Part shown: one piece after another, positions 10,896 to 24,800 of the stretch
Position numbering within the stretch: the stretch's first letter is position 1
Layout of the letters: each line of letters starts with the position of its first letter
Source of the DNA: Ephydatia muelleri
Taxonomy: Eukaryota > Porifera > Demospongiae > Spongillida > Spongillidae
Assembly (NCBI GenBank): GCA_013339895.1
Contig: JABACO010000010.1
Coordinates: 2,082,788 to 2,146,787 of the forward strand
Direction: 5' to 3'
Length of the DNA: 64,000 bases
Notes under the pieces: model-generated
What the model was told of the DNA's origin: nothing
What the model saw: the letters and a program-made list of their open reading frames with translations, nothing else
The model's database searches: none
Program-made: the position numbers and the translations under genes

Positions 10896-13800
10896 ATTGA
10901 AATTACCCGTCGAACATTTTGGAAGAGTTCTTCAGTTTGCTATGGTGATGATTCAAATTTTTATTATAATATTTGCACTGGAACGTGCAACCTCCAGAAA
11001 GATCTCCACAGCTGTACAGACCAAAGCGCAATCCTTAGTTTCACAACTGGAGAAAGGAAGCTTTCATACCAGACCTCCTCCAGACTAGTAGTCCGGTATG
11101 TATATTCCTCTGCTTCATACATTAGAGCTTGGGAAAGCCTACTGGTAAAAGTTTATTCGGTCTAGCTAGGCGGTTGAAATTACAATTACTGTCACCATTG
11201 TATTGTGACAATGGTAAAAAAATTTCCAATCATGAACAATGACGATCACATGCTAGGTACTCTGATTGCTGCTGGACTGATGACAGTGACTGGGATTTGA
11301 AAATAGATGCAAATACTACGACCAATACAAAAACTGGCACAGTCAATACGTCACCAGTATCGCTTCTTTTCCCTATTATTCGTATACAGTCTGGCTGTGG
11401 GCAGGGCACTATCAATATTCCAGGTAATTCTGCATAAACATACGTATTTAGTTTTCATTCAACCGATTTTTATAGTTGCGGATGCTGATGGGGATGTTGT
11501 CAAGTGCAGGTGGGCTCTGAGTAACAATCAGGAATGTGGCACAGCATGCAACAGGCTGCCTAGCAATACTCTAGACAGCCTTCAGGTAACGTGTAGCCTT
11601 TGTGTTGATAACGAAATTTAATTTATTTATTTTATATAGTTACTGTATTGCGAGTGATGCATGTGTGCTGTACAAGCACTCAATGTGGATATGTAAGTGT
11701 GTTGTGTTTAACACACCGAAGTTTATAACTGATGACAGTTAACAACAAAAAAAAGTACTTCTAACATAATTGTTGAAGCGGCGGAGACTCCAAATAGTTA
11801 ATAATTGTAGTCAGACACCAAAAAGGAATTTACACATGCATAAAACTCATACAGTAGATAAATACAAACTACTAATACAGTTCATGAGTTTAATATCTAA
11901 TTCCAGGTGATTAATAAGGCTTTAATTAATTTTGTGCAGGGCTGCTGCATAGTTCTTATGCAAGTGTTGTGCGTCATGGGTGGTGTAGGGAACTTTCAAG
12001 TTAGTGCTTGTTTCCTTTTGTCAGCTGCTTAGTGACCTCGAAATCAGTCTGCAAGTCATATCCGAAGGTTGCCACTCAGATGAAATACAAATCAGTGCAA
12101 TGGTCAATTAATGCAACCTTTGTGAATACAATACCCTAATGTACACAATCAACAGATTGCAAGTTTCCATTTCATTGAAAAGCGAGTAGTAAAGGTCACA
12201 AATGCATCTACCGTGTCCATAGCCCCTTTATCCTTTGTGGACGCTTAAACCAGATACATGTTGGTGACTTTGTCATCCCTAGGAACTGTATACAATAAGT
12301 CGATGGTGAGGTACAGTTGGATTACTACTTCGGCAGGGTTTATATACCGGTGAAGCTTCGTGCGCGTGTAAGCAAATTGGATTCATGCCCAATTATGAAA
12401 ACAAATGGCGTTCCATAATAGTTTGCGCGCCCCGACCGAAACTTGCATCAAGCTATTCCTTCTAAGCTCCTAGCTCCGACTGCTAGTAACTTTAATCCCA
12501 TCACCAGAAACCCGAATACATTTACTCCACATCTTTACATGGGATCGTTTCCGCGAAAAGGGACCTAACGCATGTTTCAATTTTTTTTGATATTCTAGAA
12601 GTTTGAAATGTCCTCTACACATTGCTTTTTACGCACTGAGAATCGGAGTATCTGTCATGGAGTTGTAAGGCTCTGAATTTTTAATTAGCCATACATTTCA
12701 ACGCAAGGGTTACATTTCTATTACGCGTACTGGAAATTTAATAATCTATATGCGTTAGTCCCTTTTCGCGGAAACGATCCCATATACGGAAGATGACTTT
12801 GTATACGGAAGGTGACTTAAAATAAAGATCTATTGACAGTTCAAGACGTGCGCGAACGTAACCATGACATCAGAGTTACCTCTGTCAGTTCACAGTTATC
12901 CAACAATAAATAAATTCACGTATTCCACATCTCCCTGCAGGTAACAAGTATGATATGATAGTAGAATTACGATATTGCGATAGTATAAGGGTGCATGCGC
13001 ATGCGTGAGATCATTCTTGTATACATGTACAGTTGTTCTCCGATATGAGGGGCCACGAGCTATCATAGCATTGGAGATTGAGCATAGAAATGTAGCAACA
13101 TCGTGTACACCAACTAATAATTTCTCATATCACTGACAACCCCAGTTTATTTATGTAAACGAACTTTACAAGACTCTCCTTCATTCTCCACAGTGCATAC
13201 TAAATGTTAATTCTGTTGGAGTTGGAACATACATTGCAGCACTTCAAATTGAAGACTTCCGCCCAATAAATAGTTCTAACATACCCTACACCAGTATTCC
13301 ATTGCAGTTTAGTATCAATGTATACAACAGTCCCCAGCCATGTAGAGAACTACCAAGTGTGCTCAGTGGTCTATCTGATCGCTCAGTGGTATTTATCGAG
13401 GCCAAATGCAAATGGACTCAAGCCATTATAGCCAAAAGCACTGCATTGAGGTGAGCAGGTATTATGTATTAGGCGGATTTATGTACCATCTTTGTTTTTT
13501 AATTCTAAGAATATCTGAGATCGTTACGGCATCTCCACCCGGATTATCACTATCGGGCTTAACGCAATTTGACAATTCCTTTTTGTCGTATACCTATGCA
13601 AGCTGGACACCAGACAGCACGCAACTAGGGCCCCACATCTTCTGCTATGCTGCTGTAGATAGCCTCGGGTAAGTAATAAGAGGGGGCATGCCAGACGATA
13701 GCTTGAATAATACTCTTTCACGAATGGCTGCGGCTTATCACAAAGGGAGAATTGTAAAAACTTGATTTCCTGGCAATAGTTTTTTTTTTGTGCTGCTCCA

Positions 13801-14812
13801 AAACAAAATTAGTGTCTGTAATATAGTGGTGACGGTCCCCTTATTTCAAAATTGTCGCTCACGTGAAGCGGTATATAGCCAAAATTTCAGCTGCCACCAG
13901 GCCTCAGGAGAGGGAAATTTTGAGCATGCATCTTTCACCATGATGCATGCTCAGATTTCCCTCCTCCTGCATGAGATGCATGGTGGCAATTGAGATTTAG
14001 GCTGTACCGCGTCTCCATTTGCATATTTGATCAAGAACCTAAATGCTCTGTACTTCCATCAGCTATTTAACCATGGGCGTCATTTTAGAAAGGGTGGGGG
14101 GGGGGGGAATAATCTCGGTCCCAGATCCTAATACGTCACAGCGCGGATTCCCCGCGCGCTGGAGGGTCTGGCTCATCGAGTTGTCTCTTTGAATAACTTT
14201 GGCATTAAAAGGTGCACAATGCAGTAGAAAAATTACTTAAAGGTCGCTTGGCTCTCATGAAGCAACTGTAGTTTTAATGAAGTCATGAGTACACACACAG
14301 CAAGGAGTTCCTACGCTTTATCATCAGTACTCTGCAGTTTTTTTTTTGTTTTTTTTTGTGTGTGACAGTGTTCCAAGGAACTCAGCAGTCTACTGTATGA
14401 ATCCGTTATATGAATCATACATAGTCTGTATTAGTATCGTACTCGGACCCAAAATTACTTGATTAATATTACACCATTATGTATGCTTGAGTCTGTTTCG
14501 AGACTCGGTAACACTATGTACTAAAATACACAGTCTATAAATTTATAGCAAGCTGATCCATTTTTTTAAGTTATGTGGATAAACGGAAAATGACTAACAA
14601 ATAGGCCCATTGGCTAACGGTGACACGGCTGATGTCTCTGAACACTCAACAGTTTGTTGTTGTTTTGTTTTTGTTTTTTTTTTGGGGGGGGGGTCTATAT
14701 GCTAGTTTTAATGGGGTTTATTATACGAGATGAACCCTATCATTTTTTATGTCTCTCTTTTTCAATAGGAGAATGTCTGCTGTAGAATGCTTAGTGCTAT
14801 CGGTCACTCGAG
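10896..14812 (+). CDS. N-terminal ectodomain exons of the EGF gene
   Basis: Six exons encode about 310 residues in frame. The first has [11 protein letters not shown] and Cys pairs; the second has [13 protein letters not shown] and ends [10 protein letters not shown]; the third is [13 protein letters not shown] with ECGTAC; the fourth is [12 protein letters not shown], then PLQFSINVY; the fifth carries [19 protein letters not shown]; the sixth closes with VECLVLSV. The rhythm (D-D-G-D strand, ECG..C, A.QIEDF, FCY.A.D) suggests immunoglobulin- or cadherin-like beta sandwiches. Every joint restores frame: for example CG+G gives Arg between exons 1 and 2, and G+TT gives Val between 2 and 3. Splice donors are all GT. 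No domain name is claimed. Confidence 0.78.
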
Positions 14813-15810
14813 GTTTGTACAGTTTTCCATGGCAGCATGTTAAGGATGTGCATTCTCATTACAGTGTAATTGTACATATGTATGTCAGCCATAGCAAAGA
14901 TTAGATTAATTAGGCACTAATGAATTTTAATCGTTTGGACAATGAAATCCAAGATGTCATAAAGTGGAATTTGCTCTCCCCTTCATTTTATTTTAGATGA
15001 GTGTGAGCACAGTGATTGCGCTCAAGTATGCTCTACATGTAATCGTGAAAGCTACATATGCTCTTGTAACACTGGCTACACACTTGATGCAGGCGGCCGT
15101 GCATGCAATGGTGAGTGTATGTTAACTGTCATGCACACCAACAGTACAAGTCAGGTGGAATGGTCTTTGTCTGTGCAATTGTGCAAGTCTCATTACTGAC
15201 ATGCAACATTTTAGGCACAACGAGTGTGTGCTAGCTTCTTGAAGTCAATAAATTGTGTAGGTACCTTAGAAGGGAGAATTTTTACAACGCAAATCAACAA
15301 GTTGACACTACTACTAGTAAAATTGATATACATGTACAGAATGCTGTTATTATCATATGACATGCTATGATAGCTATACATATATTATATGTATATGTAT
15401 ATTATGTACCTCTACGGACATTAGGATTATTGGTCCACTATAAATTCCCCCCTGCTTTATTTAATGTTTGGTTTCATATACAATCAACTTACATTTTGCT
15501 GCACTCAGAAACATACAACTTGTCATAAAAGCAAACATGAACAATATGGCCACACATGTGTTGAGCATCTAGACCTGCATCATGTTTGGAATGGCACAAG
15601 CAGAGGCTGCATGCATTGTGCCTTTGCATGGCCACTGACAGGAAATAGGAGTATAGCTTCCTCAACTTTCTACCCAAATGGATTAGAAATTCGTATGCAG
15701 AACATAAATCCCCTGAGGTTTTCGGTTTTCATGCCACAGGCACGACAAAAAGCAAGGCTAAGGCTGGTGTCAACCCCCCCTTCCCTTTTTTTTTTTGTTC
15801 TCTCCCCGCC

Positions 15811-15842
<32 letters not shown>

Positions 15843-18800
15843 ACAACCAGAATATTAAATCCTAGGACCTTCCTTAACATGCTTTTTACATCTTGAAATG
15901 GATAATACAATGCTTACAATTGATTCGCTGACTCCGGTTTCAATCGCACAGTACTTTCGTACGGAAATTTCAGCGTATAAGATGAATACAAGTAACTAAA
16001 CCATTCTTTATGAGAAAGTTGGTTGTATAGGGATGAAGGCAATAGTGGTGTAAAAGCAAGGAAACAAGGGTTTAATAAGAAGGGAAAATGAGATAGTCCT
16101 ATTTTTAGCACACGAACAACACAAGATCCTACAAATTGCTAAATACATGTATATAGGACTGGTACATTTTGCTTTATTATTAGACCCTTGTTTCCTTGCT
16201 TTTTACATCAATATTGCCTTCAAATTCTATATACCTCCAACTTCCTCATACAGAAAGTTTTTAGTTACTTCTTTCATTTTTGTTCATATGATAGTCACGG
16301 AAAGGACATCTAACCGTCGGGAACTATCGGATCCATGAGGTCCAATCACCGGCGCCAGATAATTCTGATAACTTAATAACAGGACCGCGTTTCTTTTTCT
16401 CCCTCTCCGCCATCCTGCCGACTACGCCAATGTACATGTAACAATTAGCTCAACTCGCGCGTACATGTAACTCGTGTGAACTCATCAAGAAAACTTAAAC
16501 CAAAAACAGAACTTCTTATCCTAAAACGTCTGCACATGCTCTAATCATATCATAACATTACATATATAACACGTAGCATATCTTTTACGTCCTCATGTCC
16601 ACACCTCATTACCTGCAGCTCTTACTGGCGCCCAAGATTTGGATTCACAGCCTTACGTGCACAAAAGACTATAGACTGACCCTTATCCTCACCACCAAGT
16701 GTGTCCCTCCACGCGCTGTGCAATCAATCGCAATTGGAGGGAACTTGGAGTTTCTGTTTCATTAATTTCGACAGAAACACTTTGCAATAGCTGGCGCAAC
16801 TTAAACCACGAATTTCTGTAATCACTTTCCCGTTATTGCGGGTGTTTTATTTACAGTGTGCAATCCAGCAATGTACCGGTCTTATACATTTGGATCGTTG
16901 ACATTAAATAGGATCCTAACGTATATCCAGACGAGCAATACAAACGTAACACAATTAAGGTCTAATGTCCTGGGCGGAGCACGTTTGTACGCCACGAGTA
17001 CAGGAAACAAAGTTTTATGCGTTCCGCCGTTTTAGCATTCCAGCGACGCTTAGCTGTTTAGCCACGTTTTATTATGTGTTCTTATCTGTTTTGGCCGAAG
17101 CTTTGAAGGCCTAACTCCTTACGCTGCTCTTATAGCTGCTCATCACAGCGGAGGACCGGTACGTAACACTGCGCCGCATGCGTGCTACGCACCGGTACCT
17201 CCGCTGTGACAAGCTGCTATAAGAGCAGCGTAAGGAGTTAGGCCTTCAAAGCTTCGGCCCAAATGACAAGTAAAACGTGTCAAAACAGCCAAACGACGCT
17301 AGAATATGAAAACAGTGAAACTTATAAAACTTTGTTTTCAGTATACCCCGCGTGGTACAAACGGGCCCCGCGGTGCACGACCACCGTTGAAATTTATGAC
17401 AATTCAAAATTCAGTGCCTTTACAACTCCGTCTGATTATCAGTGCGTAGGAGTCGCTGTGTACAAAACATTTCAGAGTTCTAGAATAAGTATAATTAATT
17501 CTTTTAAAAAACATCATTAGGTACTTTTTTGCTCCAGCGATATTTGTCTTGAAGCATGTGCAAAAGGATCAATCTACAGTTATCACAATGACACTACAAA
17601 TATACATGTACAAGATAAAGATTCTATGTGCAAACGCACAATGTCACATATCTATATAAGTTAATAGTCGGCAATATCCCGTTATACGACTCCGTCCTCC
17701 CGGCCCTCCTCCAAGAGAATCCGCCGATGCAATATCGTGTCCCTTTCTAAATAGGTTCCTGGAGGGCAGTGCCGGTTGCAGCGATACTTCACAATATATG
17801 CATGTTTCAGTTTTGTTCGTTTATTATTTTAACAATATTGCAATAAATCGCAACGATTACCACGAATGAGGGAAGAAAGTACATAAGCATTTTTAAGAAC
17901 AATCATATCGATTCATTAAAACAAATTCATTCCAGTAGCTGCAAGCATTTTCATGTATTTACGTTTTAAAGTTCTTCCCCAAGCTATCACGAATCACTAT
18001 TTTATTTTTAAAAAGATACTTTTGGTTGTGGAAAATACCTGGTGCAATGAACGCTGCTTAAGTATTCCTAGCCAACTTATCTACATTAGGGATAACATTT
18101 CCATCAGAGGATCTTCGTTTCTGAAGTTGATCTCACTCCAATGATCAATTTTCTCACCAACTGTGTATCAGTTATATTCTTCATCTTATCTGGACACGCT
18201 TTGCAGGTGGTAGCTCTACTTGACCTGTTGATCCTGCTCTTTGTGAGCTCATCGAAAACATGAGCACCAAATATGTTAAAAATCTTGTAATACCGGCCCG
18301 AGTTCTGAAAACTTGGCACAAAGATGTTTCTTGTATGTTCCAGTAACAAATGCTAGAGGTGTTCCAATAAGTGGCATATTTGGTTGTGGGCCAAACATCA
18401 ATACAAAACGTGATATCCCTATGAGTGTTGAGCAGTACGATAGGCATACAGTGCTAGAGGCAAATATTGTTCCCAGTCCTCTTCTTTCTCTTAGTAATTG
18501 TAACAGAGACCTATTAAATCGCTCCACCATCCCATCACCTTGAGGGTGGTAAGGTGTAATGTGGGTCTTCTTTGTCCCAAATGCCTCTAGTGTTTGCCTC
18601 ACAATTGTGGTTTCAAATGCCCTTCCCTGGTCTGAGTGCACAATCTCAGGTAGGCCATATGTAGCACATAACTTCACTAGTGTTTGGTTTTGAAGTGGTA
18701 TGGCCTCTGCCCACTTTCTGAAGTAGTCTGCACCACCATTAAATAACGGTTGTTGTTTTTAGACACAGTGCACAGGTACCTCTAGTATGTTGACCGCTAT

Positions 18801-21800
18801 CATTTGCCATCTCCTTCCAATAGGCATACTGTTCAACGGAGCATGAATGGGTGTAAGAAGCTTTGCTTGTTGACTTACGGCAGTAGACTTCAACATCTTC
18901 TGCCATGCCAACCCAGTATGCTTCCTGATGAAGCCTTGCTAGTGTCTTGTTTACACCTTGATGTCCAGAACTAGGTGCATCATGACAAGAGTGTAACACT
19001 AGTTGTTGACAACTTAGTGGTATTAACGGCACTTCAATCTTTTCATCTGTTGGTCCTGGGGCATATTACTGTCATGCTATTCCATCTATCACCACAAGTT
19101 GTGGCCATAGTTGAGAATATCTGACTAGTGGTTGCTGCTTCCATTGTGCTGGTTTTTTGACTGGTGTTCGTAATGCCAGAAGAACTTCTTTTAGGACAGG
19201 ATCATTCTTTTGTGCTAATTTCAGCAAATTCCTATCTGTTCCTGATGCAACAGCTGTCCATTTTTCAGTCTGTGGGTGACAGCGAGAGAGTGCATCTGCA
19301 TTGCTGTTCTGGGAGCCTTTACGATATCGGATGATAAAGTCATATTCCTGCAATGCCAAAGCCCACCTACACAATAGCCCTTCCATCTTTTGTCCTGATA
19401 GCCACTGAAGAGGAGCATGGTCAGTCAAAATGGTGAATGGCCATCCAAGGAGAGTGACGGAACTGTTTCGTGGCAAAGACTATTGCCAGACACTCTTGCT
19501 GGATGACACTATAATTTTTCTCAGCCTTCTTCAAAGCCCGACTCACATAAGCAACTGGATGACCATCCTGTTCTAGAACTGCTCCAATACCAACTGCACT
19601 AGCATCTGTTTCAAGGGTAAATGTACTTGCATTTGCTCCAAGTTTGGGGTAAGCCAGTACAGGGGTCTGAATTAGCTTTTCTTTGAGAGTCAAGAATGTA
19701 GGTTCACAGTCATTAGACCAGAGAAATGGCATTCCTTTCTGCATCAGGTTTATTCAGAGGGCATGCAATCTCAGTGAACTTCACTACATACCGTCGATAG
19801 TAAGACGCCAGTCCTAAAAATCAGTAGCATCCTTAGGAGTAGGCCAATCCTTCACTGCAGCATTTTTTTTTTCATCAGGTCTCATTCCATTAGCAGAAAA
19901 TACATGCCCCAGATAGATCACTTCCTCCTTTCCTACGCAACACTTGCAGCCTTTAAGAGTGAGGCCTGCCTCCTTGATTCGCTGAAATACCTGTTCTAAA
20001 TGGGTCTTGTGCATCTCTCTGTTGATTGAATGAATCAAAACGTCGTCTATGTATGTTGTAACAAATGGTAACCCACGAAAGATTTTGTTCATCAGTCTCT
20101 GAAAAGACCCTGATGCCCCTGTCAATCCAAATGACATACATCGAAACTAGAATAAACCTAACCTCTGTCCAGGACAAAAAGCTGTCTTCTCATAGTCATC
20201 TGGATGTACTGGAAGTTGCCAATACCCTGACTGTAAGTCCAATGTAAAGAATATTGTGCACCCCGATAAGCGATCCTGAACTTCGTCAACCAAGGGAAGT
20301 GGGTATGCATCTTTCACCGCTTGTTTGTTTAATGCCCTGTAATCCACACATATTCCGTACTTCTGTTTTATTTTCTTTGTGCGATACACTGCAGGAGCCA
20401 TCCAAGGACTGCTGCTCTCTTCAACTATTCCCTTGTCGAGCATGTCTTTTATCTGCGCTTCCACTTCTTCTCGATATTGGGCTGGAATTCGTCTGGGTGG
20501 TACTCTCACTGGGTTTCCTGTGGTTGGGATGTGGTGTTCGCCCATATCCGTTCGCCCTGGACAATTTCTGAATAGTTCACGACGATAGGCATCAACACTA
20601 GGTTCGAACAGCTTGGTAGTATTACGGTTCCATCATCAATGAAGTTGGGAATTGTGCACTCGTCTCCATGTCCACGTCATCTCAGTCCGCGTCCTGCTAA
20701 TCGTAGCGACTACCAAAGGATTATTTTTTCCGGTTTGATACACTGGTTGTGCTACTAGGAAAACGAATACCTACTGGGTCAGCAGAAAAGTCAAGAACCA
20801 CACCATGCTGTTGCATGAAGTCGACCCCTAAAAATACTGGTGATACAAGATTTTGGACAACTAAGAATTCATGTTGTACCGGCTGACGTAACTTTCCTAT
20901 GCGCACAGTTGCTTTCACTGAGCCCACTATAGACATAGGTTCACCAGAAGCTGTAACTAGTCGCACCGTACCTGTACCGCTTTCCCCGCCCCGCAATTGC
21001 CAATTGAGCAATTCTTAATTGCTATTTCCTGTGTAATTAGCGACACGGAAGAACCGGAATCCATCATCATTTGCACCGATGTACCACAAAGTTCTCCAAT
21101 TACAGTAACTAACTTATATACTAATGCAGATACCAGAGTAACGTCTGTAGGGCTTACTGGCGACCAGATTACCTGCTGCCCTGACCATGAGCAAATACCC
21201 TCCTGTCGGCAATCTTTGGTATTGTGTCCCAATCTGCCACATTCAAAACATTTCTTGGCTGTGGCCTGCTGCCGTTTTGAACAATACCTTTTCATATGCC
21301 CCGTTTTTTGGCAGTAAAAACAGGTGACCTCTTCTTTGTCCTTATTTTTTCGTGCCACCAATGCCGACTCCTGACTTGTTAACGTTTCTATTTGTTTGCT
21401 TACGCTTTGCAATTTCAGATCGAGTTCGCTACTATCATTACTGACAGTCGTTGTAGCCGCATGTTGTACCTCCAACGAGAGTAACAATCTCGATCGCCTA
21501 ATAGTTTCGTCCAAATCCTTCGTTTCACCTGTAGCTCTTAGCTGCTTGTTGATTTCTGAGGGGAGTCCTGCCATCAGTTGGTGAAGGAGAAGTCTATTCC
21601 GCGTCTCTCCATCGATGTTCGGCATAGCACGTTCTAACATCTTCTTCACGTCGTGGATGAACACAGACAGTAATTCTCCCGGCATCAATTTCCGTTGGTG
21701 AAACTGATCAAGTGTCACGACTCCTGTTGGCATCAGAATCTCAACCATCTTCTCTTTTACCTTCTCATACTCTTTTCGTTCATCTTCGTCCAATTCTAGT

Positions 21801-24800
21801 CGCTAACAGGCCCGTACGCAGGGAGGGTGCGCAGGGTGCTGAAGCATCACCCCGCCGGACTTGAAGTCCGCTTGGGCATGCATGAATATATTTCCTGATT
21901 TCACGCAGTCTGTCCATTTCCGACTTCGGATCAGTACCAACCGTGAAGCTAAGCCACAGATGTATGTATTTTTCGTGGCTAAGCTAATGTTTAAAAGCTA
22001 CCTGGCCGACTAATCATTATCATAAATTTAGCCATGTTATTAATATGTACGAATACATACCTTGGGTGGCGGAGGGAGGGCTTACGTTCGGATCAGTAGC
22101 TTGCGAGTTAATTTATACACACGACTTGCTTGATGGGACGTCGTGAGCAGAGGGAAAGGGAGACAAAAGAGCTGCAAATCTATAGAGCATTTTTTGCCTG
22201 TAGTGAAGAAGAGCTGCAGCGCTCAAGGTCATGATCAGCCCAGTTACAGTGACACTTCTAGTATAATATTTGTACATGATTCTGTACAGTCCTCTCTTGC
22301 TCAAAATTCCACCACTTGTTGTACCACTAGCGATATCCCGGCATCACCTACACCTAGTCCTGTATCTAGTGTAAGCTTAACTAAACGCTTCATCAGTACG
22401 TCCGGGTCACAAATCCACTCATCTACTGAACCATGCTTGTCGTCATCTGTTCGTAGTACAACGTTTGAACCACAAGTTCACCAGCCTTCTATTGTCAGTC
22501 AGCCTGGAGACAGTTTTCACCCAGACATTGGAATCATATATGTTGACTGTAAGCTGAAGTCACGCAATTTTTGCACTAGCATTTAATCCTAATCAGCTGC
22601 TGAAAGGTATGCTTTGTTATATAAAAAGCATAATAAGCCATCTGAAGATCATGCATTCCCTTGTACTTTGTTTGGGAAGTACAACAGACAATTTCAGTTT
22701 AAATGGTTCGATATGTACCCTTGGATTGTGTACAGTACTGTAGTTGAGGGTGTCTTTTGTATTTTGTACACTCTTCAGTGATAACCATGTCACTATGGGT
22801 TGCCTTGTGAATGAACCCTGTTTTTCGTGGAATAAATTTCACAAAAAGTGTAAAACACATGGCAGCTCTAAAAAATATCAGCAAACAACAGAGATCGAGC
22901 ACCCTGGATGGCAGCTTAATTTCTTAAAGATGATGATTTGCCTGTTGTGGCCAGGGAGAGCTATGATGGTGCCAGCAATATGTCCTCTGAGTGTATTGGT
23001 TTTCAAGCACAAATACGAGAAGTGTCTCCACTTGCAACATATATCCACTGCAGTTCCCATCAATTAAATCTAGTTTTAAGTCATTCATGAATGTGCCTTA
23101 ATAGAAGTTCGTAATGTAATTGATCATCTGCAATATCTGCATGAATATGGAGAATTATTTGTTGATTGGGATGTAAACTCTCGAAGTGAACCTCAATAAA
23201 TACTTCATGGCCTTATCAACTTTAACTTCATTGTTGTTTTCTTGACAATTGACCGATACCTATCTCATTTGTCTGGCATTACTATAAAGCTGCAAAGTAG
23301 AGCCATAGATGTGTATGAAGCATTTGAGATGATTGAGGACATTCGGAAAGTATATAAGAATGAAAGAGATAATGTGGATAGTGGATTTCAAATAATATGT
23401 GATCAGGCGGTATGAATGGCTGATAAAGTGGGATGTATAGTTTCAGCCCCTCAAACTATTGAAATTTAAAGCAGCATCGAATTAATGCCTCTTCTGCTAC
23501 CCCTATTGAGCACTATAAGAGGAATGTCACCATACCATTTCTGGACCATGTCCTCTCTCATCTTAATGAGCAGTTTTCAACTTTGTCAGTTAATGCTAGT
23601 TATCTTTTAACCATAGTTTCATTTGTAATGCTCTCCAAACCTTAAAGCTAAGTGAAATTATGGCTCAGTATCAACATGATCTTCAGAGCTATTGGAGAAT
23701 GAAATGTGCAGATGGAAGTCTAAATACAGTACTGTGCCTGCAGATAAGCTTCCCAATTCACCATCAGAAGCCATCAAGGAGTGTGATGCACAGCTGTATT
23801 CTAACATCAGAATTCTTTTGCAAATTGCATGCACACTACCAGTAACATCTTGTGAATGTGAAAGGAGTGCAAGTGTCCTGTGGCGCCTGATGACCTATAT
23901 GAGAGCCACAATGGGTAATGAACGATTGGCAAATTTGGCATTACTTCACACACATTATGACCAGCACACAGATACTGACAGGGTTATTGACATGTATGCA
24001 CAGATGCATCCAAGAAGAATTGAATTAGAAACACTTATAATGTAACCTTTCATTGACTGTTATTGTATCTAGCTGAATTATTTGTGTGTACATGTGAATA
24101 GAATTGATTGAACCATAGATACATGCATGATGGAACAGATGGTAAGCCAGCACATGCATGCTGGTTGGTCCCTTTAATCAAACAACTGCACCCCCCCCCC
24201 CCCCTCCCCCCCCCCCCCCCCCCACTTGAAAACCTGCGTATGGGCCTGGCTAATGCTTCTCCTTCCAAAAGCGTGGGCAATTTCGCAGTTTTGGTTTCTT
24301 TGGTCCACCCATTCGCTTTGCTGCAAAGCTCAAACCTCTAAAACCATTCCACCGCATCTCCTGTCGAAAACTGTTTCGGCACACTGAAGTGAGCTCCAGT
24401 AGACATCTTCTCCCGCAAGTCAGACTCTGCTACTAATGTAATATCGGCCCCAACTCTAGGTTACAAGTGGGAAACAATCTTATCTCAAATCACATACACA
24501 ACACATATATAGCATCATTATCAATCACAGAATCATGTACATGACAGCTGGTCTGAAAGAGTGATCCTAGCCTGACAGCTGGTCTGAAAGAGTGATCCTA
24601 ACCAATCGGTTGTTTGGGATTGTCAACCAATCAGATACCTGTATGAGTCACTGATATTACAATCTCTAATGATTTTCCTGGGGGGGAGGGGAAGGTGGGG
24701 GGGGGGGGGGGGGTTGCAGTGGAATATTGCTCATATTCGAATGAAGACCTCCATTTGACACTATTACACATGAACACAATAATGAGTGCATAGTGTATTA

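Larger units (their letters stand above)
21807..24248 (+). mobile_element. hAT DNA transposon, decayed, inserted in gypsy C gag
   Basis: Terminal inverted repeats CAGGCCCGTACGCAGG and CCTGCGTATGGGCCTG (one mismatch) with a 5-base target duplication GCTAA (21,802-21,806 and 24,249-24,253). The gag coding sequence resumes on either side. It is 2,442 bases long. The inside is a plus-strand transposase remnant with TTF-type finger remains ([21 protein letters not shown]), a middle DUF4371-like part, and the hAT C-terminal dimerisation domain ([16 protein letters not shown]). A 5-base duplication fits the hAT5 group rather than the usual 8-base hATs. Because gypsy C was its target, the hAT is the younger of the two. 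Confidence 0.92.
18276..24661 (-). mobile_element. Ty3/gypsy LTR retrotransposon, element C; broken, interrupted by a hAT
   Basis: Minus strand. From high to low coordinate: LTR (24,437-24,661), gag (about 24,400 down to 21,150 with the hAT inside), protease with a DSGSSVSLI motif (about 21,040), reverse transcriptase with YIDD (about 20,060), RNase H (about 19,650), integrase zinc finger and core (19,000-18,300). Gag has two CCHC knuckles ([28 protein letters not shown]). Only one LTR was recognised. It carries many breaks (roughly six or more) and is clearly older than elements A and B. It lies antisense in an intron of the EGF gene. Confidence 0.88.

Noticed and set aside
16400-16440. A tRNA-Ser-like 3' end (ATCCTGCCGACTACGCCA)
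   Set aside because: Only the last 18 bases match; no cloverleaf is present. It is the primer-binding site of an LTR element relic read on the other strand.
18284-18300. TGTAATACCGGCCC, similar to the LTR start of element C at 24,437
   Set aside because: The match does not go on beyond about 17 bases and lies within integrase coding sequence.
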